Assembly: GCF_000204055.1 (NCBI RefSeq)
Contig: NW_006768768.1
Location: 122,150-186,149, forward strand
Reading direction: 5' to 3'
Length of the DNA stretch: 64,000 nucleotides
From: Melampsora larici-populina 98AG31
Taxonomy: Eukaryota; Basidiomycota; Pucciniomycetes; Pucciniales; Melampsoraceae
Position 1 is the first letter of the stretch; each line of letters starts with the position of its first letter. The position numbers and the translations under genes were made by a program. Shown in pieces: positions 23,496 through 34,181 of this stretch. The notes below the pieces were generated by a model. It did not search any database. It was not told the DNA's origin and saw only the letters and a list, made by a program, of their open reading frames with translations.

Positions 23496-23518
23496 GGTGC
23501 CCGCCGCCAATTCGCTAG
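23496..23518 (+). other. Helitron 3' terminus (hairpin plus CTAG)
   Basis: A GC-only stem-loop, GCGGTG..CGCCGC, is followed by a 7-nt spacer (CAATTCG) and CTAG. The same architecture on the minus strand appears at 38692, 43665 and, with TTAG, 49710. Confidence 0.85.
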
Positions 23519-23701
23519 TTTCTGTAAAACTTGAATGACTTCTTTCTCAGTTAAACCATCCATCAAACTTTCAATGTTGTCTTCTGCAACTTGATAATTT
23601 TCTGATCATTCTTTTCCTTTTCCTTTATTCAAAGCATCAAAACCACTTGAGCTAGCTTTGATGTCTTCCTCCTTCCATTCATTATCAAATAAATTAGCCA
23701 T
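23519..23701 (-). pseudogene. gag: N-terminal segment of giant-element gag, 5' of the Helitron
   Basis: It starts at ATG 23701 (MANLFDNEWKEEDIK) and runs 61 codons to the Helitron junction, ending VIQVLQK. After excision it continues as LKQDKMKASRDE in the downstream segment. One in-frame TGA (23606-23608, codon 32) interrupts it. A CGA precursor would be a C-to-T change at CpG. The good sequence continuity on both sides argues it is the authentic gag start. Confidence 0.75.
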
Positions 23702-24815
23702 TTGAATAAAATGAAATGAATCAATGAATTAACAGTTAATGAATGATTGATTCACAAAAAATTCTTGATGATAACTTGAATAAATTAACAACTTGAATTT
23801 GATAATAATTCTTGAAGTGAATTAAAAACTTGAATTGAATAATTTGAAACTTGAAATAAAAATTAATTAAAACTTGAAGTCAATTAATTTCTTGATGTAA
23901 ATAATTGAAACTTGATGTAAATAAAAACTAAAATAAATCTTGAACTTGAAGTAAAAAATTCTTCCAATGAATCAGACTCTGAATAAATCTTGAAATAAAA
24001 TAAATCTTGAAATAAATTCAGATCTTGAAGTGAATAAGTCTTGAAGTGAATAAGTCTTGAAGTGAATAAGTCTTGAAGTGAATAAGTCTTGAAGTGAATC
24101 AAATACAACTTAAACTAAAAATAATTTTGATGTGAATAAACAAAACTTGAAGTCAAATGAATCTTGAAATGAATAAGATTCTTGTTCTTGAAGTAAAATA
24201 AACCACTTGAAGTAAATAAAATTCTTGATCTTGAATAATAAATCTTCAAATCAAAAATAAATAAATGTTGAATTCAATGATGAACCTTGAAGTAATCAAT
24301 TGAAACTTGATTTAAATAATTCTTGATGTCAAACTGAATCTTGAAATGAATAAGACTCTGAATGAAAAGTAACTCTTGAAGTCAAAATTAATTAATCTTG
24401 AAGTGAATAATTAAACTTGAAATCAAATAAATCAAACTTGATGTGAAGAATTGAATTTGATTACCCAAATCAATTCTAGAATACTTATATCCAAGTAGTT
24501 CTATCAAATGAAACCTATAAATGAAGTTAATGAATGAATGAATCAATAACCACGAAATTCTTGATGATAAAGTGAACAACAATCAACTAAGAATAATAAT
24601 TAATAACTTGAATTTGAAATCTTGAATCTTGAAGACCAATAAATCAAAAACTGAGAAGACCAATATCCTAGTACTTCTAAATAATAAAACCTTGAAGTAG
24701 ACCAATATCCAAGTACTACCACGAAATTAATATCCTACAGATAAGCTTGAAATAACCAAAAGAACCCCTAGATGACTCAGTTGGAAGAGCAAACACCAAA
24801 AAGGGAAGAGGTAAG
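23702..24815 (-). other. 5' leader of giant element with CTTGAA-rich repeats
   Basis: The leader spans from the primer binding site to the gag ATG. It is AT-rich and saturated with CTTGAA(A/G)T(G/A)AAT words. A perfect tandem array of a 16-bp unit (TTGAAGTGAATAAGTC) occurs about 4.5 times at 24025-24096. Minus-strand ORFs here are repeat translations. Confidence 0.7.
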
Positions 24816-24834
24816 ATCAAGAGTTGAGGGACCA
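24816..24834 (-). other. Primer binding site of giant element, tRNA-like
   Basis: Two bases after the 5' LTR the minus strand reads TGGTCCCTCAACTCTTGAT, beginning TGG as expected for pairing to a tRNA 3' CCA end. The plus strand from 24765 to 24834 additionally resembles a degenerate tRNA: GACTCAGTTGGAAGAGC is like a D-arm/A-box and the sequence ends in CCA. It is about 70 nt and does not fold properly, so I do not call a tRNA gene. Confidence 0.6.
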
Positions 24835-24836
24835 GA

Positions 24837-26517
24837 TGTAGAACTTTTTCAGTACACAGCTGAAAGCAGAGCCAAGAAGGGGAAGAATGAAGACCAAATC
24901 AACAACACACACAATCAAAAGAAGAATAAGTCTTGAGATGGTGAATTGAAAGACTTCAAACAAAGAAAGAAATGCCCTTCTTAAACAGGGACTTTGATTA
25001 CTGATGAATTAAATTTAAGACCTACAAGTCTTTGGATTAATAAGAACCAGGCTAAAAGAGGATAATAAAATCAAAAGTAGCACTATCTAGGCGCACTCAG
25101 CCACCTTCCAAATGAGCAAATGAGCTTTCAACTCAACAAGAAATTATTAAAAGTGAATAAAGGGTCTAATATTATAAAATCCCAACTTTCATTAGTTGTT
25201 TACCCAGATAATAATAATAAAAAGATACAAAGCTTTATTCTAAATTCTAATAATAATTTTTGCTAAATAAAAGGATCCCAAAGGGGAAGAAAAGAGACAC
25301 TTGACTATATCAAAATTGAAACACACACAAAAAAAAGATAAGACAAAAAACACCCCTCAAACTCGAAATTCACCTTCATACAACTTTTTCACAGCATAAC
25401 TCTCAATGAACCCCCAAAATAAAGTTGATAGACAGATTCAGCGCACACACATTGACAATCTACAAACTTTCAAGCTCACAAGCAGCACTATAACTTAGCT
25501 GTTTACCACAAAAACCCAAATTTCCGCCATTTTCCCTTCAAAGCTGAATTAAGATAAGAAAAAGGGACCATATAAAAATTCTGAAGAGACAGAAAAAAAA
25601 GGCTGCTGCCGCTCTACAACTTTGCTCAGCCAAGCTAAACTCTAACTCTATTGGTTGTACCCTTAAAATGAAATTCGATTTTATGTGAAAATACTCGAAA
25701 TTGGATTTACCCAGTTTACCACCTGATATTACCACTAAAGTTGATAAGGATGATGTTTAAAATTAAAGTTGTTGGGAAATATGCGAAAATAGAATCTACC
25801 CCAACTAACATCTACCCTGAAATGGTGCTGTGGTACCCTTGAATTCAAAGTTCCCTGCCAAAACTATGCATTTCTCAGTCTTCAAAAGTCATTTTCAAGT
25901 TTCGTAATGTCGGAAATTCTCCTGTGTCAAATGTAATTGTCATTTTCAATGTTGTATTGCAAAACTTTGTTGTTGTATCATCTACTATGGTGACCATTTG
26001 ACTTTGAACCCTAAAGCTTATCTCAGTTTACCACCACCCTACTTTTTCCTCCAAGTCCTCAATTTTCGAAATTCAGCCTTGTTCAAACCCATAATGGAAA
26101 ACCCATAAAATCCTGCATACCTTAATAAAACCATGCACAACCCATAATTTTCGAAATTACCACTTAACACTTATGTACTCTACATATCCCATACACCCCT
26201 AACTAACCCATACCTCATAAACCCATAAAATAAAAAAAATAAAATAAAATTCAAGATTAAAAGTTAACAAAATAAAAAAATTAAAAATTAAAAATATAAA
26301 ATTTGTGATAATAAAAAAAAGTAATAATTAAAATTAAAAAATTAAAATAGAAATTATAAAAAAGAATAGAAAATAATAAAATAAGATAAAAAATAAGTTA
26401 AATTTGTAATGATAAAAAAAAATAAAAAAAAATAAATTAATTCTTAATAAAAAAATAAATTAAATTATAATAAGAAAAAAATCAAAATACATTCAAACTG
26501 TGGTTTTGATTACCACA
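24837..26517 (-). repeat. 5' LTR of giant element
   Basis: This is a 1,681-bp copy of 6613-8294. Its junction with outer gag at 26517/26518 makes the outer gag frame run a few codons into the LTR (NGVVIKTTV) before stopping. Confidence 0.95.
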
Positions 26518-27668
26518 CCGTTGTATAGATTGTCACAGTCCGCCTCAAAATTGTTATAATCGAATTCAGACAATTTCAGCAGCTTCCATAAACGCACTTC
26601 GCTCTTCAAGGTCAGGACCATGCCATAACTGAGGAGCTTAGCGAACTCTAGGTCATCCATAAAAAGGTCGTCGTAGTTTACTAGGGACTGAATAGATCGG
26701 CCCCGGGTGCTGTAAGATCGGAAGTCCTCAAATTCGCCCATCTCAAGATGTTGAAGTTGTTCCATGAGGCGATCTTGCCAATCAGCCGGTAAAGCCGCCC
26801 TGAAGAGATGTTCTTTGAAATCATCCCAAGAGCCTTGAATGAAGGAATCAAACCCGTTCGCCCAGAAAGCTTGGAGGTTAGGCTCGGTCAAGAAGGTCCC
26901 CGTTAACGCGATCCGGTTGTGATCAGTGGTCACACCTTTAATGAAGAAAAAAATCTTGAGGCTCGCGGCCCAGCGTAGGAAAGGTTCAATTTCTCTATAA
27001 GGACCTTTGAACGCTGGTCCATCCGAGGTTTTGAATTTTGTAAGATCAATACCCGTGGAGCGCGTGTCGATCTTGAGTTCGGGTGGAGAGGTGGTTTCTT
27101 TCTCCATGCGTAATCGGAGCAAGTCCTCTTCTAACTTGGCCATGCGTTTGGCTGCTTCGTTGGCGGCACGTAGTCCGTCTCGTTGATACATCAAAATCTC
27201 GCGCTGCAGCTCCTCATTTGTGGGAGGTGCTGTGGCGGTTGATTCACTGGTGTCGTGCATCTCGTCCTGGTCTGATGGTGTTGGGTTAGACGATTTGGGG
27301 TTGTTGGGTTCGTTTGTGGGGAGGGACGGACGATGAGATTGGAAAGGGGTCGTCGGGAAGGTGCCCGGCACAGCAGGAGTTTGAGGTGCGATCTCGATTG
27401 ATGATCGAGGGGTGTTGGTTGGCAATAGAGATCCAGACGGTGTGGGGGCCAGAGGTGTAGTTGTGGTAGTCGCTACAGATTGTGAAGGGGCTACATAGTA
27501 ACCTCCTCGGTAGTGACTCTGCCCGGCGTTTCTGGACTGAGGTCGAGATTGGGGTTGAGCTTTCGGGACTCGAAGAACCGAGTCAGGATCGAATAGACGT
27601 TCGAATAGCGTATTCCCCGCAGCTCTAGTTGTACGTCTGGAGTTTTCGCCGCCGGTATCTTCGTTCAT
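26518..27668 (-). pseudogene. gag: Outer Ty3/gypsy gag, N-terminal part
   Basis: It starts at ATG 27668 (MNEDTGGENSRRTTRAAG). About 384 codons are intact to the insertion point. The N-terminal half is Pro/Thr/Ser-rich. A heptad-like stretch follows (LMYQRDGLRAANEAAKRMAKLEED), then a retrotransposon-gag-like capsid region (EIEPFLRWAASLKIFF ... WDDFKEHLFRAALPADWQDRLMEQ). The frame is broken by the giant element at 26518 and resumes at 6608. Gag and pol would then be 4,962 nt in a single frame with one TGA. Confidence 0.88.
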
Positions 27669-27859
27669 TCGATGGAATGAAGTGGGGAAGGATATGTAAG
27701 GTTTTGGTTGATGGTAAGGGACAGCAAAGAAGGCAGAAGGAAGGATATGTCCAATTGACTAAGGATAATTAAGGTTCGTTTAAAAATAAAAAGGCTCATG
27801 CAATCGACAAGGTTGAACGATTGATGCGAATACTTCAAAGGGTTCGAGAAAAAAAAAAG
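27669..27859 (-). other. 5' leader of outer element, no standard primer binding site
   Basis: Directly after the 5' LTR the minus strand reads C followed by ten T, then CTCGAACCC. There is no TGG start. TCTCGAACCC would pair with a tRNA T-arm (GGGTTCGAGA) rather than the 3' CCA end, so the primer is uncertain. Confidence 0.5.
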
Positions 27860-28258
27860 TGTAAGGACTTTGTATGTCCTCACTGAAGGATAAGGTGTAC
27901 GAAGGTTTGTGAAGATTGATAAGATCTTCTAAGGCACATTGGGACACCACAAGAAGTGGTGGAAGGAATTTTCTAGAACCGAAGTATGATTTTATATATT
28001 ACGAACTGACTCCAGAGGAGACAATGACACGATTAGTCAAGGATCCTTCAAATAGAAAAGATATAAAAGGGAATTGAGAATTAATGGACGTACCTGACTC
28101 CAGAGGAGACAATGACACGATTAGTCAAGGATCCTTAAGGAGTCAGTGCAGAGTAGCGTCGTGGAACAGAAGTACATGAAAGCTTAAGTCTTATGTCTAA
28201 AAGTATCTAGGTATGTTAAGTAGCCTTCTTGTAATGTATCTTGTCGAGGGACATTACA
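27860..28258 (-). repeat. 5' LTR of outer element with candidate TATA box
   Basis: TG...CA LTR, 399 bp, pairing with 1911-2309. It carries the same 43-bp internal direct repeat. On the minus strand TATATAAA (27991-27998), about 130 bp before the LTR end, is a plausible TATA box for the element transcript. Confidence 0.9.
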
Positions 28259-28263
28259 AATCC

Positions 28264-29194
28264 TTGGACAGATCTTATCAAAGGTATTGATTCAAGGTAT
28301 CCTTTGGCGCAAAAAGTCACCTTGAATCAACACATCAGAAAGATTCTGTCCAAGGTTTTTGGCATCTATATTGGCAGTGCATGATCTTCCGTCTCCTTCA
28401 ATTGTCTCCAGTCTCCCTCAATTGTTGTAAGTCATTTTCAGTGAACCTAGATATCAGCTCACTCATGAAGATCCTTGTTAGTTCTAAAGTTTGGCCGTCT
28501 GCAAAATTCAAAGGATTGGCTCTGTACTCAAGGGCTTGAGTTTTATTCCAAGGGATGCTTGGAATTTATAGAATAAGATGAAGTAGATTTATGAATGGTG
28601 ATGTCTATAGGCACAAGCACTGCACCAAATGTCATCTTTTCCCAGGGGTATAGAAAAGTAGTGCCAGCCACCCTGACCAACCAGATCGCTCCGCTGTTTA
28701 CTTCATACAATCAAACCTCACTGCCATTCCCTCATCCGCGCACCCATCAATCCAGCACATTTGCACTCAATCATTCATTCTGCTAGATCTGGACATGTAC
28801 CGTGAGTTTTGAAAAGGTCTTCTTGGTTTTGAAATCAATCTCACTCTTTCTCTTGGTTTTGTTTTGACTGCTCAGCTTCAATCCAAATCTCCATTCAAAC
28901 CTTGCGTTGTCAATCGATCTCTTTGCTTTGACATCTAGGCTCAAGTCTGCAATAATTTCCTTGGATTTTGTCCTCTATGTTGAATCCATCCTTTAGGCTT
29001 CTGATTCCTTGAGCTCTGTGTGTTTCTTGATTCGGGGTCTCCTTGTATTTGTACTTATTTACCCCATCTTTGAATCACTACATTGTCATCAGCTCCACCT
29101 GTCAGTGTTTTTTGCTTCAAATTTGTCAGTTATCCTTTCCATTACAATAGAATCTTTAAAATATAGCCTTTGTCATTGGTGTTTTAATCACTTT
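28264..29194. other. Non-coding interval, no gene seen
   Basis: Sequence between the outer element's TSD and the solo LTR's TSD. ORFs are short and unsupported. Confidence 0.5.
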
Positions 29195-29267
29195 CCAAAT
29201 GCACCAATACCTTATTATTATTATTATTTTATTATTTTATTATTTTATTTTACATAAGATGATTTTT

Positions 29268-29350
29268 ATGTATTTTTATTTTTATTATTTTTATTTTTAT
29301 TATTTTTATTTTTATTATTTTTATTTTTATTATTTTTATTTTTATTTTTT
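29268..29350. repeat. TTTTTATTATTTTTA minisatellite in the solo LTR
   Basis: About five head-to-tail copies of a roughly 15-bp T/A unit, within the AT-rich end of the LTR. Confidence 0.7.
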
Positions 29351-30208
29351 TATGCTATGGGTTTAGGAGGTATGGGTTATGTAGAGTACATAGGTGTTAA
29401 GTTCAAACTTTGAGAATTATGGGTTTTATATGGATTTATTAAGGTATACTGGATTTTATGGGTTTTTCATTATGGGGTTGAACAAGGCTAAATTTCAAAA
29501 ATTGGGGACTTGAGGAAAAAGTAGTGTGGTGGTAAACTGAGATAAGCTTTAGGGTTCAAAGTTAAAAAAGGGCACCATAGTAGATGATACAACAACATAG
29601 TTTGCACTACAACATTGAAAATTACAATTACATTTGACACAGGAAAATTTCTGACATTACAAAACTCAAAAATGACTTTTGAAAACTGAGAAATGCATAG
29701 TTTTGGCAGGAAACTTTGAATTCGAGGGTACCACAGCACCAGGACCCCGGAATGCCCCTATAAGGGGTACCCATATGAAGAAGTCCGTTTTGAACTCCCG
29801 TGGAGTTAAATTCTATGGGATTATACATAGCTCACTGGATTCTGCCCATTGCAACTCTTCATTATCACTGATTTTTGCCATCCCTGTCAGCCTGTGACAG
29901 GTGCTTGTCTGTGCTTGTATGTACATTTTGACATGAAAGCTGAAACTTGAAGTAGCTGGAAATGCAAAACTGTGTAAAATGCCGAGATAGGCAGAAATTT
30001 GGGAGGCAGAAATTGACTCCATTGAGTGAGAGATTGTTGATAGACGATTATAGAGAGACTAAGACAGAGAACTACCAAGACTTACCAGTACTGTTTGACA
30101 TGAATTCAAGTTTTTGAATGTTCTTTTTTTTGATTGTATTTAGTTTTTGAACATATTAGTTTTTAAATGTTCTTCTTGATAAACACATTCTATTGACTTG
30201 ATCAAACA

Positions 30209-33200
30209 ATGTCAGCACCTGTGAATGACCCCTCTACTGTATTGACTTCACCAATCTTGCGCACTGCCAAAGATAGACAATTGGCCCAGAGAGATGCCGT
30301 TAAAGATGCAAAAAGGCGCAAGGCTTGCCCAAAACGGACAACGGACAAAGCTGCCCAGAGTGTGTCTTCACAAAGAAGGGACCAGATCAATGCCTACAAT
30401 GCCACTGTGGACACTTGGTCAAGATGATGGCAGGCAGGATACATTATGCCAAAGCTCATTGGGACTCAAGTGGGTGATTTGTTGTTGGATCTCAATAACA
30501 TCTTTTGTTTTATCAATATTTCAACAGCGTGCCAACAGATGCCAACATCTTTCACTACCCTTCAATAGAAAGTTGTACGGAGACAACAGAAAGACTTTGC
30601 CAAGATCCAGATCGACCCCAAAGTCTCAATGGTTCAAACAATCAGCCACAAGTATCTCAGGTCCCATGTGCAGGTCTGACTTACAAGACTTGGCTACGCC
30701 CAGATCAACAACCCATATCAACCTGTGTCCAGCACTCCTGCACATCTTACCATGCATATCCGCTGAGGTTCACTGTATGTCTCAGACTTTTTGGCACCTC
30801 GACAGAGAGCTCTCTATCAGATAGCCAGAAGCAGGAGCTACACAAAGAGCTTTTTTCCTTGTCAACATGGATCATCAGACGTGTTGGAAACCAGGGCTCT
30901 ATTCACTTGACCAAATGTACTCAACAAGTTTGAACTCTTGATTCTGGGGCGGTTGAGGTCTGCAAGGCATGCTTGGAGATCAAGAAGAACTCATCATTGA
31001 TAACAGCTATCAATAAAGGCTACACCACAGATGACACTCTTATATTCATTGCAAAGATGTTCATGGAGAAAGGTCCATTCCATGATCTTCTGTTCCGTTA
31101 TACTGAGCTACAGAAATTATTCCAGTCACTTGAACAATCAATACAAGCCGGAGACCTCAAATTCTGGACAACCTTTAGTGTCCATGCGCAGGCTGGACCA
31201 TTCAAAGATCTACCAGTTTTTCGAGGATTAGCCAAGGGTTTTGGGATCTGAGCTGAGCAAGAATCTAAGGGCAGAAGCACATGTGGAATGCCCTTTAATG
31301 AGTACCTTGACAATATGTTGACAACAGCCGGTGCCTACTCCAAAGGTGCTCTTGAGCTCTTTCAGGCAAACCTCTGTGGACGCTCACCTCGTGGTTTTGG
31401 CTTACAATGCCAGCGTATTGGTGCACAGATTATTGACAAATTTCACATTGATAATGTCCTTCCAGTTGTCGCCTGGCTGAAGCAAAGTGGATACAGTGGG
31501 CCTGTCTCAGCTGGGACTGAACAGGCAGTGTGTGTAAAGGCTCTTCGTTACAATGAAGGCTGTTTGGTAGGTGTGGAAGGTGGTGATGTCAAAGTTGTTG
31601 ATCTTGAACACCTGAAAACTTTGATCAAAGATGCAGTTGAAGGAGATTGTCTGTGCAAGAAGGTCAGTTTTCCATCCTTTTTTTGATTTAACTCTATCTT
31701 TGAAGTCAGAATTGACCGGTACCATCTCATGTCTTAGATTCGCGCATACACAATACAAGTTCCACTGCCAAACATCCCTACCTTTGTAGTTGCTTTGATT
31801 TCTAGCCGCGAGGACGAGTCTGCTGAAGACATCAAGGCTCAACACCTCAAGTTCATACATTTACTTGAATCAGCTGAAATTCCGCTTATTTCTTTGGGAT
31901 CTGATGGTGCTGCATCTGAAGTACTTGCACAAGAGCTACTGGTTAACGCAGCCACCAATTATTTGGACTTCTCAGCTCCTGAACTCAAAGTCAATGTACG
32001 TTTTCCACTTCTAGGAGCCTCCAAACAACCAGTTGTAGCAGTACAGGATCCTAAGCATGCTCGGAAGACAGCTTCAAACCAACTGCTTTCTGGGCCGTGT
32101 TTGTTAGCTTTTGGACAATTCAACATCAACCTTGACCAGCTGCTTATCTTACTCAAAACCAAAAATTGCCCACTTGGCTACAAAGATATATTGAATACAG
32201 ACAAACAAGATGATGGACATGCTTACCAAACATTCAGCAAGCAAACTTTCAAGGCGGCTTGTTCAGATCCAGAATGTGTTGGCCTAGTCTTGTACCTATA
32301 CATCTTTGGCAAGCTTGTTGATTCTTGGTTGAATCAGCGCATGCCACATCAAGACAGGATCATTTCAAGCTACACAGTGGTCTTCTTTGTTTGCAAGTGG
32401 AAAGTGTATCTACCTAAACGTCAGAAGGAGCCTGGAAGCTTAATGAACTTATCCTCAAACTGTATCTCACATCACAGCATTTGTATATTTGAACAGCTTG
32501 GTGAGAGTCTGTTAGGACTCATCATTGCTCATCGCAAACGATACCCTAACCACCCACTGATGCCTTGGAATCATGGAACCGAGTGTTGTGAGCAAATCTT
32601 TGGGTGGATGCGGGTGCTTTTACCAACTTTCACTGTATTAGATGCAAGGCAGGTGAAGCCAAAGATATTTGCTGTTATAAAGTGCATCATGAGTGGGTAT
32701 ATCACATTGCCCACAAATGAGAACTTGCATTCAGGCAAGTATCTCAACATAATTCCGATTATATTTGCTATGAAGCTAATCAGTGATTTAATAGGTTACC
32801 AATACAATTTCTCACGCAACAATATACATGACTATACCTTGATTCTCAGCCAGTATCCCAGCAACAATGAGATACATCAACTTCTTAAGGTTGCAGAATC
32901 TTGGGCACAAGAACTAGCAATGTTTGCTGGAATTACCACAAACAATATGGAAGCACCAGTAGATGACAACGTATGCGAACAGGCCTTCGGAGAAGATCAA
33001 AATGATGTATTGGTATCAATACACAAGCGATCTTGCTTGACTTATCCTCTTGAGTCAGAAACAATCAATGTTGAACAAGCATTAGAAACAGCAGCTGGAT
33101 TGACAAGCCAGCATCAAGAAGCCGATGTACTGATGTCCCGGATAACAGAAAGTCATGAAGATCAAGTGCTCAAAGATTTAGTGAACAATGTGATGCTACA

Positions 33201-34181
33201 GATTGGTAAGAGTCAGCTATTGGAAGTAAACATCGCCTCTTCAACCGCGCCAAAATCTTTGGTGAACACCAATGGGACTTTGAACACAGATAGCATGACT
33301 TCTGACAGAAAGCTACATGATAGTCAAGTTCAAACCCATCATGGGCCAGAGAGACCACGTGTTGCATCAAAAGACTTACCTGTGCCTCAGTACAATCCAG
33401 ACACCAGCCACGAAGTCATGTCACCAAGTCAGTATAGCAAAGCTGTCTCCTTCTATTGGCAATCACAGAAGGACCCAGAATATGGTGAAGCCCGGAAGAA
33501 CTGTTGGATAACTCATGGAAAACGCAAGTTCCATGATCCTACAGACACGCAAGACAATACAACAGTCACAGAGCCAGAAGTTTCAGGAACGCAAGCCAGA
33601 AATTCACAAGGCGTAGATTCCATTGGAATAGAATACCAATATCAACAAGGTGGAACAGGTGAAATTACAGCCAAAACTCCGCTCACCAAAGATAAATGGG
33701 TTGTGGTGGTAAAGCAAGATGTGAGTACCAAGATTCAAGCTATTATGTGTGTTTTATACACACTGAAAGATTTTTTTTCATTGCACAACAGTACTTCTAT
33801 CTCGGTCGTGTTCTTGCTATCTTTTAGCATAACACAGGAAAGCATGCATGGGTTCAAGAAGCTCAGTCTCCCACAAAGCTCTCCTATGTCTCATTAGAAA
33901 TATATTGTTACAGCCCTGGACAAACAATGATCCAAGCAGCACATCAGAAAGATCTACCAAACAAATACACCTTTAGTCATCTTCCGGCAAAATACATTGA
34001 TTACCTTTTCTCGCCCGAAGGTGATGATTCAGGCTTTGTCATGCTTGGAACTGGGCAATATCAAGTACCAGAAGTCTTTGTTGAATTGATAGCCACTCTC
34101 CCCGCGTGGCAAAGACCCTTTTTGCCTAAAACTGTCAAAAAATCAGGTCAAAGACGAGTGAGGAAGGCTGTGGAGAAGTAA
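30209..34181 (+). pseudogene. Putative DDE transposase, four exons, two in-frame TGA codons
   Basis: Model: 30209-30417, 30528-31662, 31738-33720 and 33828-34181 (introns GTCAAG..ACAG, GTCAGT..TTAG, GTGAGT..TTAG). The exons sum to 3,681 nt, exactly 1,227 codons. TGA codons at 30931-30933 and 31249-31251 interrupt exon 2. The N-terminus is basic (KDAKRRKACPKRTT). Candidate catalytic residues are Asp about 504 in SLGSDGAASE, Asp about 552 in VQDPKHARKT and Glu about 730/733 in GTECCEQIFGWMR. This spacing and the DPxH..K and E..FG..R context resemble P-element/THAP9-type transposases (inference; no other support). The C-terminus is Lys/Arg-rich. Its central position in a TIR element fits a transposase. 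Exon 1 and the first intron are the least certain parts. Confidence 0.6.

Larger units (their letters stand above)
18152..23518 (+). mobile_element. Helitron (5.37 kb) inserted in gag of the giant element
   Basis: The element begins TCATAAAACT at 18152, directly after host A 18151. It ends with a GC-rich hairpin (GCGGTGCCCGCCGC) followed by CAATTCG and CTAG (23515-23518), with host T at 23519. TC...hairpin...CTRR inserted between A and T without duplication is the Helitron signature. Excision joins CAG AAA to TTA AAG and restores gag frame, which independently proves both ends. No Rep or helicase ORF is present, so it is non-autonomous. Its interior has intron-like and UTR-like sequence and may contain captured gene pieces. 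Confidence 0.92.
6613..26517 (-). mobile_element. Giant nested Ty3/gypsy retrotransposon (19.9 kb including a Helitron)
   Basis: LTRs lie at 6613-8294 and 24837-26517 and are about 99% identical by eye. The flanking duplication is CCGT (6609-6612 and 26518-26521), or CCGTT if the leading T belongs to the target. Minus-strand polarity is shown by a primer-binding-site-like sequence next to the right LTR, a polypurine tract next to the left LTR, and gag-pol on the minus strand. The Helitron at 18152-23518 adds 5.4 kb, so the element itself is about 14.5 kb. It has an unusually long gag, a -1 frameshift into pol, a 1.9-kb 3' non-coding stretch and an antisense spliced gene beside the 3' LTR. Confidence 0.95.
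1911..28258 (-). mobile_element. Outer Ty3/gypsy LTR retrotransposon, split by a nested element
   Basis: Two 399-bp LTRs (1911-2309 and 27860-28258) differ at about three positions and are flanked by a perfect 5-bp TSD, AATCC (1906-1910 and 28259-28263). Coding is on the minus strand, so the 5' LTR is the right one. Order is gag, protease, RT, RNase H, integrase. A giant retrotransposon (6613-26517) sits inside gag. Without it and one copy of its target duplication the element is about 6.4 kb. Gag and pol then form one 4,962-nt frame broken only by a single TGA. The near-identical LTRs indicate recent insertion, yet RT and integrase each carry an active-site Asp-to-Asn change. Confidence 0.95.

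Noticed and set aside
24765..24834. Possible tRNA gene ending in CCA
   Set aside because: Only about 70 nt with encoded CCA; anticodon and T stems do not pair. Better explained as the primer binding site plus chance or captured sequence.
29009..29257. 82-codon plus-strand ORF (29009-29257)
   Set aside because: Runs into the T/A minisatellite of the solo LTR and shows no motif.
30209..30970. Alternative frame of the transposase 5' region without the first intron
   Set aside because: That frame contains five or more stops, whereas splicing 30418-30527 gives a frame with one TGA and a total length divisible by three.
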